Of a DNA stretch of 64,000 nt, positions 55,103-64,000 are shown piece by piece. The DNA comes from an uncultured bacterium (GTDB lineage Bacteria > Pseudomonadota > Gammaproteobacteria > Burkholderiales > Burkholderiaceae_E): positions 1-64,000 of the forward strand of contig CAIVPX010000019.1 in assembly GCA_903907905.1 (NCBI GenBank). The letters are read 5' to 3'. The first letter of the stretch is position 1; each line of letters begins with the position of its first letter. The notes beneath the pieces were generated by a model. That model was not told the DNA's origin. It saw nothing but the letters and a program-made list of their open reading frames with translations, and searched no databases. The position numbers and the translations under genes were made by a program.

Positions 55103-55863
55103 TGGCGCTTCTCGATATTCAGTCTATCGAGGTCGAATTCGATGGCTTTCGCGCCGTTGACCGGGTCAGTCTGGCGCTCGAAGCCGGCGAACTGGTCGGC
55201 CTCGCCGGCACGAACGGCGCGGGCAAAAGCACCGTATTCGGCGCGGTGGCCGGGCAGGTAGCGATCACCCGCGGCGCTATTCGCTTCGCGGGACAAGACA
55301 TCACCCGCCTGCCGGCTCACCGCCGGGCCAGCATGGGTCTGGGTCGTACTTTCCAGGTGCCGCGCGAGTTCGGCAGTCTTAGTGTGCTGGATAACCTGCT
55401 GGCGGCAAGTCCTGACGAGGGGCATGAGTCGCTGCTGGCCGCCTGGTTTGCGCGCGCGTCGGCCCGACAGACCGACGGTCGGCTGACCGAACGCGCCGAT
55501 GAATTGCTCGGCCTGACACGCCTGAGCGCCCTGCGCGGGCAACCGGCCTCGGCCCTGTCGGGCGGTCAGAAGAAGCTGCTCGAACTCGCCCGGGCCATGA
55601 TGCGCGCCCCGACCTGCCTGCTGCTCGACGAACCCTTCGCGGGCGTCAACCCTGTCCTGATCGATCAACTGATCGAGGTGCTGCGCGCCATCCACGCGCG
55701 CGGCGTGGCACTCATCGTGATCGAACACCACCTGCAGGCGCTCAAGTCGCTCGTGCCCCGGTTGCTCGTCATGGATCAGGGACAGGTCATCGCCGATGGC
55801 GCGCCCGCCGCAGTGCTTGACGACGCCCGGGTGCGGACCGCCTACATGGGGGGGGTGGTCTGA
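55102..55863 (+). CDS. ABC transporter ATP-binding protein (LivG-like)
   Basis: MALLDIQSIEVEFDGFRAVDRVSLALEAGELVGLAGTNGAGKSTVFGAVAG; LSGGQKKLLELARAMMRAPTCLLLDEPFAGVNPVL. Start trimmed from 54415. Confidence 0.92.
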   Translation: MALLDIQSIEVEFDGFRAVDRVSLALEAGELVGLAGTNGAGKSTVFGAVAGQVAITRGAIRFAGQDITRLPAHRRASMGLGRTFQVPREFGSLSVLDNLLAASPDEGHESLLAAWFARASARQTDGRLTERADELLGLTRLSALRGQPASALSGGQKKLLELARAMMRAPTCLLLDEPFAGVNPVLIDQLIEVLRAIHARGVALIVIEHHLQALKSLVPRLLVMDQGQVIADGAPAAVLDDARVRTAYMGGVV

Positions 55864-56573
55864 TGGCCTTGCTCGAGGTCGAAAATCTGAGCGGGGGCTA
55901 CGGACCCGTCAACATCATCAACGAGATCGCCCTGCAGGCGCACGCAGGCGAAATCGTCACCATCGCAGGCACCAATGGTGCGGGTAAGTCGACGCTGCTT
56001 CGGGGCATCCTCGGGCTGCTTCCGAGAGTCGAGGGGCGAATCCGACTCGAGGGCCTCGACCTGTCCGCTCAGCCAACAGAAGACCGGATCACCGCAGGGC
56101 TTGCCTGCGTACCCCAGGTCGCCAACGTCTTCGGGCGGCTGAGCGTTCTCGAAAATCTGCACGCCGCCGCGGGCGGACGCATTGGCGCTAGCGACCTGGC
56201 GCGCGTGCTCGCTGCCTTCCCGATTCTCGCGGGCCGTGGCAAGCAGCTGGCAAGCACCCTGTCGGGCGGCGAGCGCCAACAACTGGCGTTTGCCCGCGCA
56301 CTGGTCAGGCAGCCCAAGATCATCGTGCTCGATGAGCCCACGGCTGCGCTCGCGCCAGCGCTGATCGACCGGGTGTTTGAGCGTGTCCGGGCCCTGCCTT
56401 CCCTGGGCGTGGCGGTGCTGATGGTTGAGCAACGCGCGCGCCAGGCGCTGGCCATCAGCGACCGTGGCTACATTCTCGATCAGGGGCGCGTGGTGATGCA
56501 GGGCCGGGCTGCCGATCTGCTGGCCGACGGCGCAATGGCCCGCCTTTACTTGGGCGAGAGCAGCGCCCACTGA
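55863..56573 (+). CDS. ABC transporter ATP-binding protein (LivF-like)
   Basis: GTNGAGKSTLLRGILGLLPRVEG; LSGGERQQLAFARALVRQPKIIVLDEPTAALAPAL. Confidence 0.92.
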   Translation: MALLEVENLSGGYGPVNIINEIALQAHAGEIVTIAGTNGAGKSTLLRGILGLLPRVEGRIRLEGLDLSAQPTEDRITAGLACVPQVANVFGRLSVLENLHAAAGGRIGASDLARVLAAFPILAGRGKQLASTLSGGERQQLAFARALVRQPKIIVLDEPTAALAPALIDRVFERVRALPSLGVAVLMVEQRARQALAISDRGYILDQGRVVMQGRAADLLADGAMARLYLGESSAH

Positions 56574-56636
56574 GGCACGTCAACGCACCCCGCGTCGGCG
56601 CGGCCGATGACGGCAAGGTAATTGCGTGGCGACCCA

Positions 56637-58904
56637 TCAAAACCAGGGCTGCCCCAGGGTGAAATAAATCACACTGCGCCCGCCGTGGCTGTGGCCAAGA
56701 CCGAGGTAGAGCGGGCCAATCGGCGAATCGGTGCCCAGCAGCAGCGCCTTGCCGCGCCGAAGGCTTGTCAGGCTGACCGCCGACCGGTCATCCCACACAT
56801 CGCCCGCATACCAGGACCCGCCCAGGTAAAGGGGCAGCAGGCCCGAGGTATTGGCACGATATAGATAGGTGAGGCCCGCGGACAGGGCATGCTGGCCCAC
56901 CAGCGCTTCAAGATCGTAGCCGGGCAGGGTGAAAAGCCCGCCGATCGCAAAGCGGTTCTGGATGGGTGCATAGCCACCCGTCGTCGACTCGACCTGCAAC
57001 TGGCCGATGAGCGTATGAGCACCGTGGCTGCGCGCAATCGTCGAGCGCAGGCGGATCTGATCAAACTGGCTGTCCGCACCCAGACTGTAGAGCGAATTGG
57101 AGGCCTCCACCCTGAGATAAGACCCCGAGCGCGGGAACCGTGGAGAGTCGAGCGTTTCGAGCTCCAGCGCGACGAAGGCCTGTCCCTGCTGAAAACGATA
57201 GTTCGGAAACGGGTCAGTCGCGCCAACCGACAGATAGGTTTCGCCCCGATAGCGGCGTACGCCGAGGCGAATGTCCCCATAGCGATCGAAGTTGGCGCCC
57301 AGGGCCACACTGGCGCCCGTGCGGGCCACACCGTACTCAGCCAGTGCGAACCCGCCCGAGTAGAGTTTTCGCAGGGTTTCACCCGAGGACAGCCGCGCGT
57401 TCACGAACCAGTACTCGGACGAATCGATGGGTTGGTAAAGCTCGGTGGCCAACATGGTGGTCTGACCAAACTGCAGCTCGGTTCGCCACTTGCCATTGAG
57501 CGAATTGAGCGCACGCGCCTCGTAGGCAATGCCCAGATCGAAATCGGAGCCACGCCTTCGCTCGGTCGAGAGCCTCAAACCGAACTGCAGGGCATCCAGC
57601 CCCCAGGAGCGGGGCACGGTCTCGATCAGCAGGCCGGTCTCGCCGTTTTCTTCGAGTTTGCGGTAACGAACACTCTCGAAGACCTCCAGGGCATACAGAC
57701 GATCGATGCTGAGCTTGAGCTGATCCAGATCGAGCGGCTTGCCCACCAGATCACTGACCCGCGAGCGCAGCACATCCTCACGCAAATTGGAACCGTTGGC
57801 AAAGCGCACGAAACCGACGATCGGCGCGAAGGGTTCGAGCGCGATGTTCGATGCCCGAGCTTGCTCGGTCCCTACCGGACTCGCGACTGCTGGCGGCGCA
57901 ACCGGCGCCAGCGCGGCCAGGGGCCCGAGCGCCTGCAGGGCCGCCTGCTCGCCCAGATCGACAGCCAGGGCTGCACCCTGCAGATCGGTTGAGCCAATCT
58001 TGTCGAGCGCCGGGCGGATCAGAACGTCTCGAGCCGCGAGCCGACCGAGCTGGTCGACCATATTGCGCGCCGTGAGAAAGCCCGTGAGCTGGCTCATCAT
58101 GCCGAGCACCGAGTTCAATTCCTCGCGGGACCGCAACGGCGTACTGATGTCGACAGCGATCACGATGTCGGCACCCAACTCTCGCGCCACCGACACCGGC
58201 AAATTGTTGGAGATGCCGCCATCCACCAGCAGACGCCCGCCAATCTCGACGCCTGCAAAGACGGCTGGGACCGACATGCTCGCCCGGATGGCGCGCGCCA
58301 GATCGCCCGAGCCCAGTACCACGGCCTCGCCGCTCACGGCATCGGTTGCAAGGGCCCGGAACCGCACACGCAACTTGTCGAAATCGTCGATGGCCGATAC
58401 CGCCAGCGTGAGGTTCCGAAACAACAGATCGAATTGCTGCCCCTGGAGCATAGCGCTGGGCGCATTCACCTCGCGATCGCGAACGCCGGCGAACTCCCTG
58501 GAGAGGAAGGACCGATCGTCGACTCGGGTCTGCTGCGAGCGGCGGGTGCGCGAGGGCCCATCCTGCAGCAGCGAGTCCCAGTCGGTGCTACGCAGCACCT
58601 CCTCGATGCGCTCCGGCGACAAACCCGCCGCATACAACCCACCCACGATCGCCCCGGCGCTGGTACCGGTCACGATATCTACCGGAATACGCAGCTGCTC
58701 GATCGCCTTGAGCACGCCCACGTGCGCCGCACCTCGCGCGCCGCCCCCGCTCAGGACCAGCGCGATCTTGGGGCGGGCAGGCTCAGCGTATGCGACCGCG
58801 CCAGGACCGAGCCCGAGCATCAGCGCAGCGAGCGCAAGGCACAGGACGCAGCAGGGCTTTCGCAGGCGCCAGGCCGCACGAAGCAGGTCTCGATGCATCA
58901 ACAT
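56637..58904 (-). CDS. Patatin-like phospholipase with POTRA and Omp85-type barrel (type Vd autotransporter, PlpD-like)
   Basis: Signal peptide; KIALVLSGGGARGAAHVGVLKAIEQLRIPVDIVTGTSAGAIVGGLYAAGL (oxyanion GGGARG, GTSAG Ser); LLVDGGISNNLP; C-terminal aromatic-rich beta-barrel ending YFTLGQPWF. Start trimmed from 59168. Confidence 0.88.
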   Translation of the reverse strand: MLMHRDLLRAAWRLRKPCCVLCLALAALMLGLGPGAVAYAEPARPKIALVLSGGGARGAAHVGVLKAIEQLRIPVDIVTGTSAGAIVGGLYAAGLSPERIEEVLRSTDWDSLLQDGPSRTRRSQQTRVDDRSFLSREFAGVRDREVNAPSAMLQGQQFDLLFRNLTLAVSAIDDFDKLRVRFRALATDAVSGEAVVLGSGDLARAIRASMSVPAVFAGVEIGGRLLVDGGISNNLPVSVARELGADIVIAVDISTPLRSREELNSVLGMMSQLTGFLTARNMVDQLGRLAARDVLIRPALDKIGSTDLQGAALAVDLGEQAALQALGPLAALAPVAPPAVASPVGTEQARASNIALEPFAPIVGFVRFANGSNLREDVLRSRVSDLVGKPLDLDQLKLSIDRLYALEVFESVRYRKLEENGETGLLIETVPRSWGLDALQFGLRLSTERRRGSDFDLGIAYEARALNSLNGKWRTELQFGQTTMLATELYQPIDSSEYWFVNARLSSGETLRKLYSGGFALAEYGVARTGASVALGANFDRYGDIRLGVRRYRGETYLSVGATDPFPNYRFQQGQAFVALELETLDSPRFPRSGSYLRVEASNSLYSLGADSQFDQIRLRSTIARSHGAHTLIGQLQVESTTGGYAPIQNRFAIGGLFTLPGYDLEALVGQHALSAGLTYLYRANTSGLLPLYLGGSWYAGDVWDDRSAVSLTSLRRGKALLLGTDSPIGPLYLGLGHSHGGRSVIYFTLGQPWF

Positions 58905-58996
58905 GGGTCGGGGCAGTGAGGTTCGGATGGACGCATCGGCTCGGGCGATGGGAACGGATGACCGGCAGGCCCGCTCGCAGCGGGGCGTGTGCCGAG

Positions 58997-59986
58997 TCAG
59001 TCGCCCGTGATTTTTCTGTCGCGGATGATTTTCCCCCAGGTGGCGTACTCGCGTGCCATGAACCCGGCAAGTTCGCTTCGTGAGGTGGGCGTGGGCGAGT
59101 AGCCGTGCTTGCTCAGCGCCTCGCTCATGTCGGGCGAGCCCAACGCCTTCTGCAAGGCCTCGTTCCACCGATCCAGCAGGGGCTCGGGCACCTTGGCCGA
59201 GGTCACGAATGCATACCAGTTGGTGGCGTTGAAGCCCGGATACCCCGACTCGGCGATGGTCGGCACCTTTGGCAGTGCAGGGTGGCGCTGCAGTCCCGTG
59301 GAGGCGAGCGCGATCAGACGCCCCGATTCGATATGCGCCTGTGCGGTGGCCACCGTGGCGTACCAGGACGCGACACGTCCCCCCAGCAAATCGACCAGCG
59401 CGGGCGCGCCTCCCTTGTAGGGCACATGCACCGTGTCAATGCGGGCCACATCGTTGAGCAGCTCGCCCGCCAGATGCGAAGCCGACCCCGGGCCGGTCGA
59501 GGCGAAGTCGAGCTTGCCGGGGTGCTTCTTCGCGTACTCGATGTAGTCGGCGAAGCTCCGGATGCCGGTGCCCGAATGCACGACGAGTACATTGGGGAAG
59601 TTGACGCCCAGGGTCAGGGGAGCGAGGTCCTTGAGCGGATCAAAACCCAGCTTCATCATGTGCGGGGCAATTGCGAGCGGCCCGATGGAACTGAGCATGA
59701 TCAGACTGCCATCGGCCGGCCCTGTGGCGGTCATCTGCGTGGCGATGTTGCCCCCGGCGCCCGGCTTGTTGTCGACCGCAACCGGCTGACCCAGGTTGTC
59801 GCTCAGGCGCTTGGCGATGATTCGCGCAGCAATGTCAGCCGAGCCCCCGGCGGCAAACCCCACGAGGATCGTGATGCCCTTTCGGGGCGGAAAGTCCTGG
59901 GCCCAAGCGCTCGGACCCGCCAGCGCGCAGGCGGCTACCCACCCGACCAGCGCACGCCCCCAGGTGATCGACCATGAACCTTTCAT
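58997..59986 (-). CDS. Bug family tripartite tricarboxylate transporter substrate-binding protein
   Basis: MKGSWSITWGRALVGWVAACALAGPSAWAQDFPPRKGITILVGFAAGGSADIAARIIAKRL, VDNKPGAGGNIATQMTATGPADGSLIML. Confidence 0.9.
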   Translation of the reverse strand: MKGSWSITWGRALVGWVAACALAGPSAWAQDFPPRKGITILVGFAAGGSADIAARIIAKRLSDNLGQPVAVDNKPGAGGNIATQMTATGPADGSLIMLSSIGPLAIAPHMMKLGFDPLKDLAPLTLGVNFPNVLVVHSGTGIRSFADYIEYAKKHPGKLDFASTGPGSASHLAGELLNDVARIDTVHVPYKGGAPALVDLLGGRVASWYATVATAQAHIESGRLIALASTGLQRHPALPKVPTIAESGYPGFNATNWYAFVTSAKVPEPLLDRWNEALQKALGSPDMSEALSKHGYSPTPTSRSELAGFMAREYATWGKIIRDRKITGD

Positions 59987-60097
59987 GACTGCCTCCTCCG
60001 AACACTCGCATGGATGACGGCGCGCGCAGGCCGGCGCCCTGCCACGCGGAACCAGGTCCCGCCACAGGCCGCACGGGCGGGCCAAGCGCCAGGCGAC

Positions 60098-61087
60098 TTA
60101 CTGGGAGCGGATGCCTGCCGCTTCGATGACCGTCTTGTAGCGGGCGATGTCAGACGCAAAGACCCTGGCAAACTCGGCGGGCCCCAGCGCCTGGGGCACA
60201 TTTCCCTGCGACATGGTCTGATCTCGTACCGCCGGGTTCTGCAGGGCCTGACTGATGACCTCATGCAAGCGGGCAACAATGGCTGGCGGAGTTCGGGCAG
60301 GAGCGAAAATGCCCAGCCAATACTCGGCCGTGAAGTCCTTGAGGCCACTCTCGGCGACGGTGGGCACCTGAGGCATGAGGGGCGAGCGCGCATCGCCTGT
60401 GACGGCAATGGCACGCAGCTTGCCGCTTTCTGCCAGCGCCCGGGACCCGCTGAAGGTGTCGAAGACCAGTTGGACCTCGTTGCCCGCCAAGCCCACGATC
60501 GACGGGCCGCCGCCCTTGTAGGGCACGTGAATCATGTCGATCCCCGCGGCCTGCTTGAACAGCTCCCCGATCAGATGACCCGATGACCCCAGCCCCGCTG
60601 ATCCGAAGCTGAGCTTTCCCGGATGGGCCTTGGCGTAGGCAATCAGCTCGGCCACGTTGCGCACAGGCAGGGCGGGATTGACCACCAGCAGATAGGGCCC
60701 CTTGACGACCAGCGACACGGGCACCAGATCGCGCTGCACGTCGTAGGGCGCATTCGGTTTGAGATGCGGGTCGGTGGAGATGACGGAGGTATGCAGCAGC
60801 AGCGTGTAGCCGTCCGGCGCGGCCCGGGCCACGGCCTCGGTGCCGATCGCCCCGGCGGCCCCCGCCTTGTTCTCGACCACCACCGTCTGCCCGAGCCTCG
60901 GACCGATGTCGCCCGCAACCAGCCGCGCGGCAGGGTCGGCCGAGCCGCCCGGCGGGTACGGCACGATCAGCTTGATGGGTCGATCCGGGTAGCGGGCGGT
61001 ATCCGATTGCGCCCAGGCCGAAGGCCCTGCGATCAAGGCGAGCGAGGTGGTCGCGGCGATGAGACAGCGAATGAACAATGGGGTCAT
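60098..61087 (-). CDS. Bug family tripartite tricarboxylate transporter substrate-binding protein
   Basis: MTPLFIRCLIAATTSLALIAGPSAWAQSDTARYPDRPIKLIVPYPPGGSADPAARLVAGDIGPRLGQTVVVENKAGAAGAIGTEAVARAAPDGYTLLLH. Confidence 0.9.
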   Translation of the reverse strand: MTPLFIRCLIAATTSLALIAGPSAWAQSDTARYPDRPIKLIVPYPPGGSADPAARLVAGDIGPRLGQTVVVENKAGAAGAIGTEAVARAAPDGYTLLLHTSVISTDPHLKPNAPYDVQRDLVPVSLVVKGPYLLVVNPALPVRNVAELIAYAKAHPGKLSFGSAGLGSSGHLIGELFKQAAGIDMIHVPYKGGGPSIVGLAGNEVQLVFDTFSGSRALAESGKLRAIAVTGDARSPLMPQVPTVAESGLKDFTAEYWLGIFAPARTPPAIVARLHEVISQALQNPAVRDQTMSQGNVPQALGPAEFARVFASDIARYKTVIEAAGIRSQ

Positions 61088-61113
61088 GATGATGAATCTC
61101 CTGGTTCGTGGTC

Positions 61114-62103
61114 TCACTGCGGCTCGACGCCCGATGCGCGAATGATCCGTTGCCACTTGTCCCGCTCCTCCTGAACCTGGCTCGCGATGGCCGCCGGGCT
61201 GCTGAGACTCACCAGCACACCCATGCCGAGCAATCGCTCGCGGATCTCGGCCGTGTCGAGCACTGCGTTGATCTCGCGATTGAGCTTGTCGACGATGTCG
61301 CCAGGGGTACCACCCCGCACCGACAGGTAGTTCATGGGCGATGCATCAAAGCCCGGGAAACTCTCGGCAAGGGTGGGGGTGTCGGGCAGGCTCGGTGCCC
61401 GCGCCGTATACCCCACGGCAATGGCCCGCAACTGCCCCCCTCGCACCATCGGCAGCAGGGCTGCCATGCTGTCGAGGGTGAGGTCGACCGACCCCGACAC
61501 CAGATCCTGAATGGCGGCCCCCGTTCCCTTGTAGGGCACGTGCACCATCTCGACCCCGGCCGTCCGCTTGAGGTATTCGCCGGCCAGATGCGCGCCGGAA
61601 CCGGTGCCCGGTGAAGCGAAGGTGAGCTTGCCCGGATTTGCGCGCGCATGGGCGATGAGTTCGGCCACGCTGTTCACGCCAAGCCTGGGGTTGACGGCGA
61701 GCACATTGACGAACACCCCCAGGCGCGCCACCGGGAGGAGATCCCGAACCGGGTCATACGGCAACTGCTTCATCAGCGACGGATTGGTGATTTGTGGCCC
61801 CGGCGTCGTGTAGAGCCAGGTATGGCCGTCGGGAGCGGACTTCGCCACCGTATCCGCGCCGATGGTCGCGTTACCCCCGGGCTTGTTGACCACGACCACC
61901 GATTGTCCGAGCCGGCGGGATAGCGGCTCGGCGATGATCCGGGCCATGACATCGGAGCCTCCGCCCACCGCGAAGGGAATGACGAACTGAATCGGACGAC
62001 TGGGCCAATTCGACTGCGCGTGACCGGGCAGCGGCAACACGCCGAGCGACAGCGCGAGGGCAACGGCAGGCGCGGCCAGACGGGCTCGGGCGGCAGGTTT
62101 CAT
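61114..62103 (-). CDS. Bug family tripartite tricarboxylate transporter substrate-binding protein
   Basis: MKPAARARLAAPAVALALSLGVLPLPGHAQSNWPSRPIQFVIPFAVGGGSDVMARIIAEPLSRRLGQSVVVVNKPGGNATIGADTVAKSAPDGHTWLY. Confidence 0.9.
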   Translation of the reverse strand: MKPAARARLAAPAVALALSLGVLPLPGHAQSNWPSRPIQFVIPFAVGGGSDVMARIIAEPLSRRLGQSVVVVNKPGGNATIGADTVAKSAPDGHTWLYTTPGPQITNPSLMKQLPYDPVRDLLPVARLGVFVNVLAVNPRLGVNSVAELIAHARANPGKLTFASPGTGSGAHLAGEYLKRTAGVEMVHVPYKGTGAAIQDLVSGSVDLTLDSMAALLPMVRGGQLRAIAVGYTARAPSLPDTPTLAESFPGFDASPMNYLSVRGGTPGDIVDKLNREINAVLDTAEIRERLLGMGVLVSLSSPAAIASQVQEERDKWQRIIRASGVEPQ

Positions 62104-62328
62104 GAATGGCTTACTCCAGAGATTGTGCATCGAAGGCCTGCGGCACCAGCCCTCGTGCAGGGGGCTGAACATCCCGGGATGCTCGGCGATCTTCCGGAAA
62201 ACAGCAAGCCCGTAGCCCTTGATCGATCGATTTTCAGAATGGCCGACGGGGCCCCCGCACGCATGCCGACCTCAACCCGACACGCCCTGTGATACAACAC
62301 CGCCGTCAGCCACTTTCGGAGAACTCGC

Positions 62329-62775
62329 GTGACCGTTGGCCGCTACACCACTGACCTCGACAAAGGCGACGTCCTTGGTCCGGTCGAATACACCATGAGC
62401 AAGTTCGTCGTGCGCGAGTACTGCCATGCCAACGAACTTCACCAGGCCTGCTACCAGGGCGCCGATCCGAAGTTTGCGCCCCCCACGCTGGTTCACCTGG
62501 ACAAGCTCAAGCTCTACAAAGTGGCCTGCCCCATGGGCACCGGGCCCACGGCCCGAATCCATTACGAGTACGATGCCACACTCCATGCCCCCATCCCCGT
62601 GGGCGTACCGCTTCGAGTCAGCGGCACCGTGACCGATCGATTCGAAAAACGCGGTCGCTCGCATGTGCTGACCACCATCGAGCTGCGCACGGCGGCAGAC
62701 AATCAGCCCCTGGTTACCTACCGGGACACCGTCATCGTGTCCTACCGCGCTGCGGCGGAAAAGGCCGCATCATGA
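62329..62775 (+). CDS. MaoC-like/FAS1-type dehydratase domain protein
   Basis: 148 aa, GTG start: YTMSKFVVREYCHANELHQACYQGADPKFAPPTLVHLDKLKLYKVACPMGTGPTARIHYEYDATLHAPIPVGVPLRVSGTVTDRFEKRGRSHVLTTIELRTA. Confidence 0.7.
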   Translation: MTVGRYTTDLDKGDVLGPVEYTMSKFVVREYCHANELHQACYQGADPKFAPPTLVHLDKLKLYKVACPMGTGPTARIHYEYDATLHAPIPVGVPLRVSGTVTDRFEKRGRSHVLTTIELRTAADNQPLVTYRDTVIVSYRAAAEKAAS

Positions 62776-63233
62776 GCCAGGCCCCGCACCCTTACCCGGC
62801 AGGCATGGAGTTCAGACTTGCGCCGCGCCCCATGACGCGCGAACGCATGCGCTGGTATGTCGACATTCAGGAAACCGTCCAGGTCGACGATGGCCGCATT
62901 CATACGCAGCCGCCAACCATTCACGATGACGACGACTACGCCCGCAAGCAGGGACTGCCCGGCATCATCTCCGATGGGATGATCACCACCAACTGGATTC
63001 ATGGCCTGCTCGTCGATGTGTTTGGCGAGGCGGCCGCCGGCCCGGGGCGTCTGCGCACCAAGTACATCGCCCCGATCTATGAAGACCAGTGCGTCATCAC
63101 CTGCGCGCGCATCACCCAGGCCAGCCAGCAGGCCGATGGCAGCACCCGCTACGAGGTCGAAGTCTGGTGCGAGGACGACCAGGCCAGAAAACTTACGGTC
63201 GGCGAAGCCGAAGTCACCGTGGCGGCCCGCTAG
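62772..63233 (+). CDS. MaoC-like dehydratase family protein (second subunit)
   Basis: 153 aa: KQGLPGIISDGMITTNWIHGLLVDVFGEAAAGPGRLRTKYIAPIYEDQCVITCARITQ; 4-bp overlap with the upstream gene. Confidence 0.72.
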   Translation: MSQAPHPYPAGMEFRLAPRPMTRERMRWYVDIQETVQVDDGRIHTQPPTIHDDDDYARKQGLPGIISDGMITTNWIHGLLVDVFGEAAAGPGRLRTKYIAPIYEDQCVITCARITQASQQADGSTRYEVEVWCEDDQARKLTVGEAEVTVAAR

Positions 63234-63247
63234 CGGACCCCGGCACC

Positions 63248-64000
63248 ATGTGGAATATTCTGAAACACATCCGGGTGCTCGATTTGTCCCGCGTCTTCGC
63301 CGGGCCTGCCGCCACGCAGGTTCTCGGTGATCTGGGCGCCGACATCATCAAGGTGGAAGACCCCCGGGGCGGTGACGAGGCCCGTGGCTTCGGCATGACG
63401 CAGGAGATGGTCGACCAGGGCATCCACACCAGCCCATCGTTCATCGCGCTCAACCGGAACAAGCGCAGCATCGCCATCGACCTGTCCTGCCCCGCGGGGC
63501 AGCGCGCCATCCGGCGCATGGTCGCGCAGTGCGACGTGGTCATCCACAATTTTCGCCCGGGTACGCTGGAGCGATACGGTCTGGGCTATTCGTCGCTCAA
63601 GGCCATCCGGCCCGATCTGATCCTGTGCTCATTTTCGGCCTATGGCGATAGTGGCCCGCTATCCGCCATCGGCGCCAATGATCTGGCGCTGCAGGCGCAC
63701 AGCGGTCTCATGAGCATCACCGGCGAAGCCGATCGGCCGCCGGTGCGCTGCGGCACCTCGCTGGTCGATCTGCATGCCAGCCTCAGCATGGTCATTGCAA
63801 TCATGGCGGCGCTGCAACACCGGGATCAGACCGGCGAAGGGCAGGAAGTGGAAAGCAGCCTGCTGCGCAGTTCAGCCCACCTCATGAATTATTTCTACGG
63901 CGAATACTGGGCCACGGGCGTCATCCGCAAACCGATGGGCACGGCCAATCACCTGAGCGTCCCCAATCAGGTCTTCCCCAGCGCCGACGGCAGCGTGGTC
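63248..64000 (+). CDS. CaiB/BaiF family (class III) CoA transferase, truncated by right edge
   Basis: Own translation: MWNILKHIRVLDLSRVFAGPAATQVLGDLGADIIKVEDPRGGDEARGFG..FIALNRNKRSIAIDLSCPAGQRAIRRMVAQCDVVIHNFRPGTLERYGLGYSSLKAIRPDLILCSFSAYGDSGPLS. Confidence 0.9.
   Translation, partial: MWNILKHIRVLDLSRVFAGPAATQVLGDLGADIIKVEDPRGGDEARGFGMTQEMVDQGIHTSPSFIALNRNKRSIAIDLSCPAGQRAIRRMVAQCDVVIHNFRPGTLERYGLGYSSLKAIRPDLILCSFSAYGDSGPLSAIGANDLALQAHSGLMSITGEADRPPVRCGTSLVDLHASLSMVIAIMAALQHRDQTGEGQEVESSLLRSSAHLMNYFYGEYWATGVIRKPMGTANHLSVPNQVFPSADGSVV

Overview
This is a GC-rich chromosomal window that looks beta-proteobacterial (Burkholderiales-like, inferred from its nine Bug/TctC-type binding proteins). It is almost entirely catabolic and transport gene clusters. 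I saw no rRNA, tRNA, transposase, integrase or CRISPR array. From left to right: (1) a large minus-strand RTX protein with an N-terminal C-type-lectin-like domain, cut by the left edge; (2) a thiolase / enoyl-CoA hydratase / feruloyl-CoA-synthase-like operon divergent from a TetR gene, with two CATAC..GTATG operator candidates; (3) a Bug receptor, a single-chain 2Fe-2S + molybdopterin hydroxylase and a ModA-like protein without a signal peptide; (4) an SSS symporter next to a DctPQM TRAP transporter; (5) an AtuA/DUF1446 pair, an aconitase-family LeuCD-like pair, a LIV ABC transporter and a PEP-mutase/ICL-family lyase, resembling a dimethylmaleate-type module; (6) a minus-strand run with SDRs, an MhpD-like hydratase, an Asp/Glu racemase-like protein, an alpha/beta hydrolase and Bug receptors; (7) an isolated GH-A-like protein and a frameshifted DctQ remnant; (8) an 11-gene minus-strand run (HcrC-like 2Fe-2S subunit, fused Mo+FAD subunit, NitT/TauT ABC transporter, RidA, VOC, Rieske oxygenase, RraA-like aldolase, Bug, amidohydrolase) divergent from a LysR gene; (9) an amidohydrolase plus a second LIV transporter; (10) a type Vd patatin autotransporter, three tandem Bug receptors, a MaoC pair and a CaiB-type CoA transferase cut by the right edge. 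The most unusual signals are two xanthine-oxidase-family enzymes with different subunit fusions, the 11-gene run, the dimethylmaleate-like module, and nine Bug receptors with no TctAB membrane partner.
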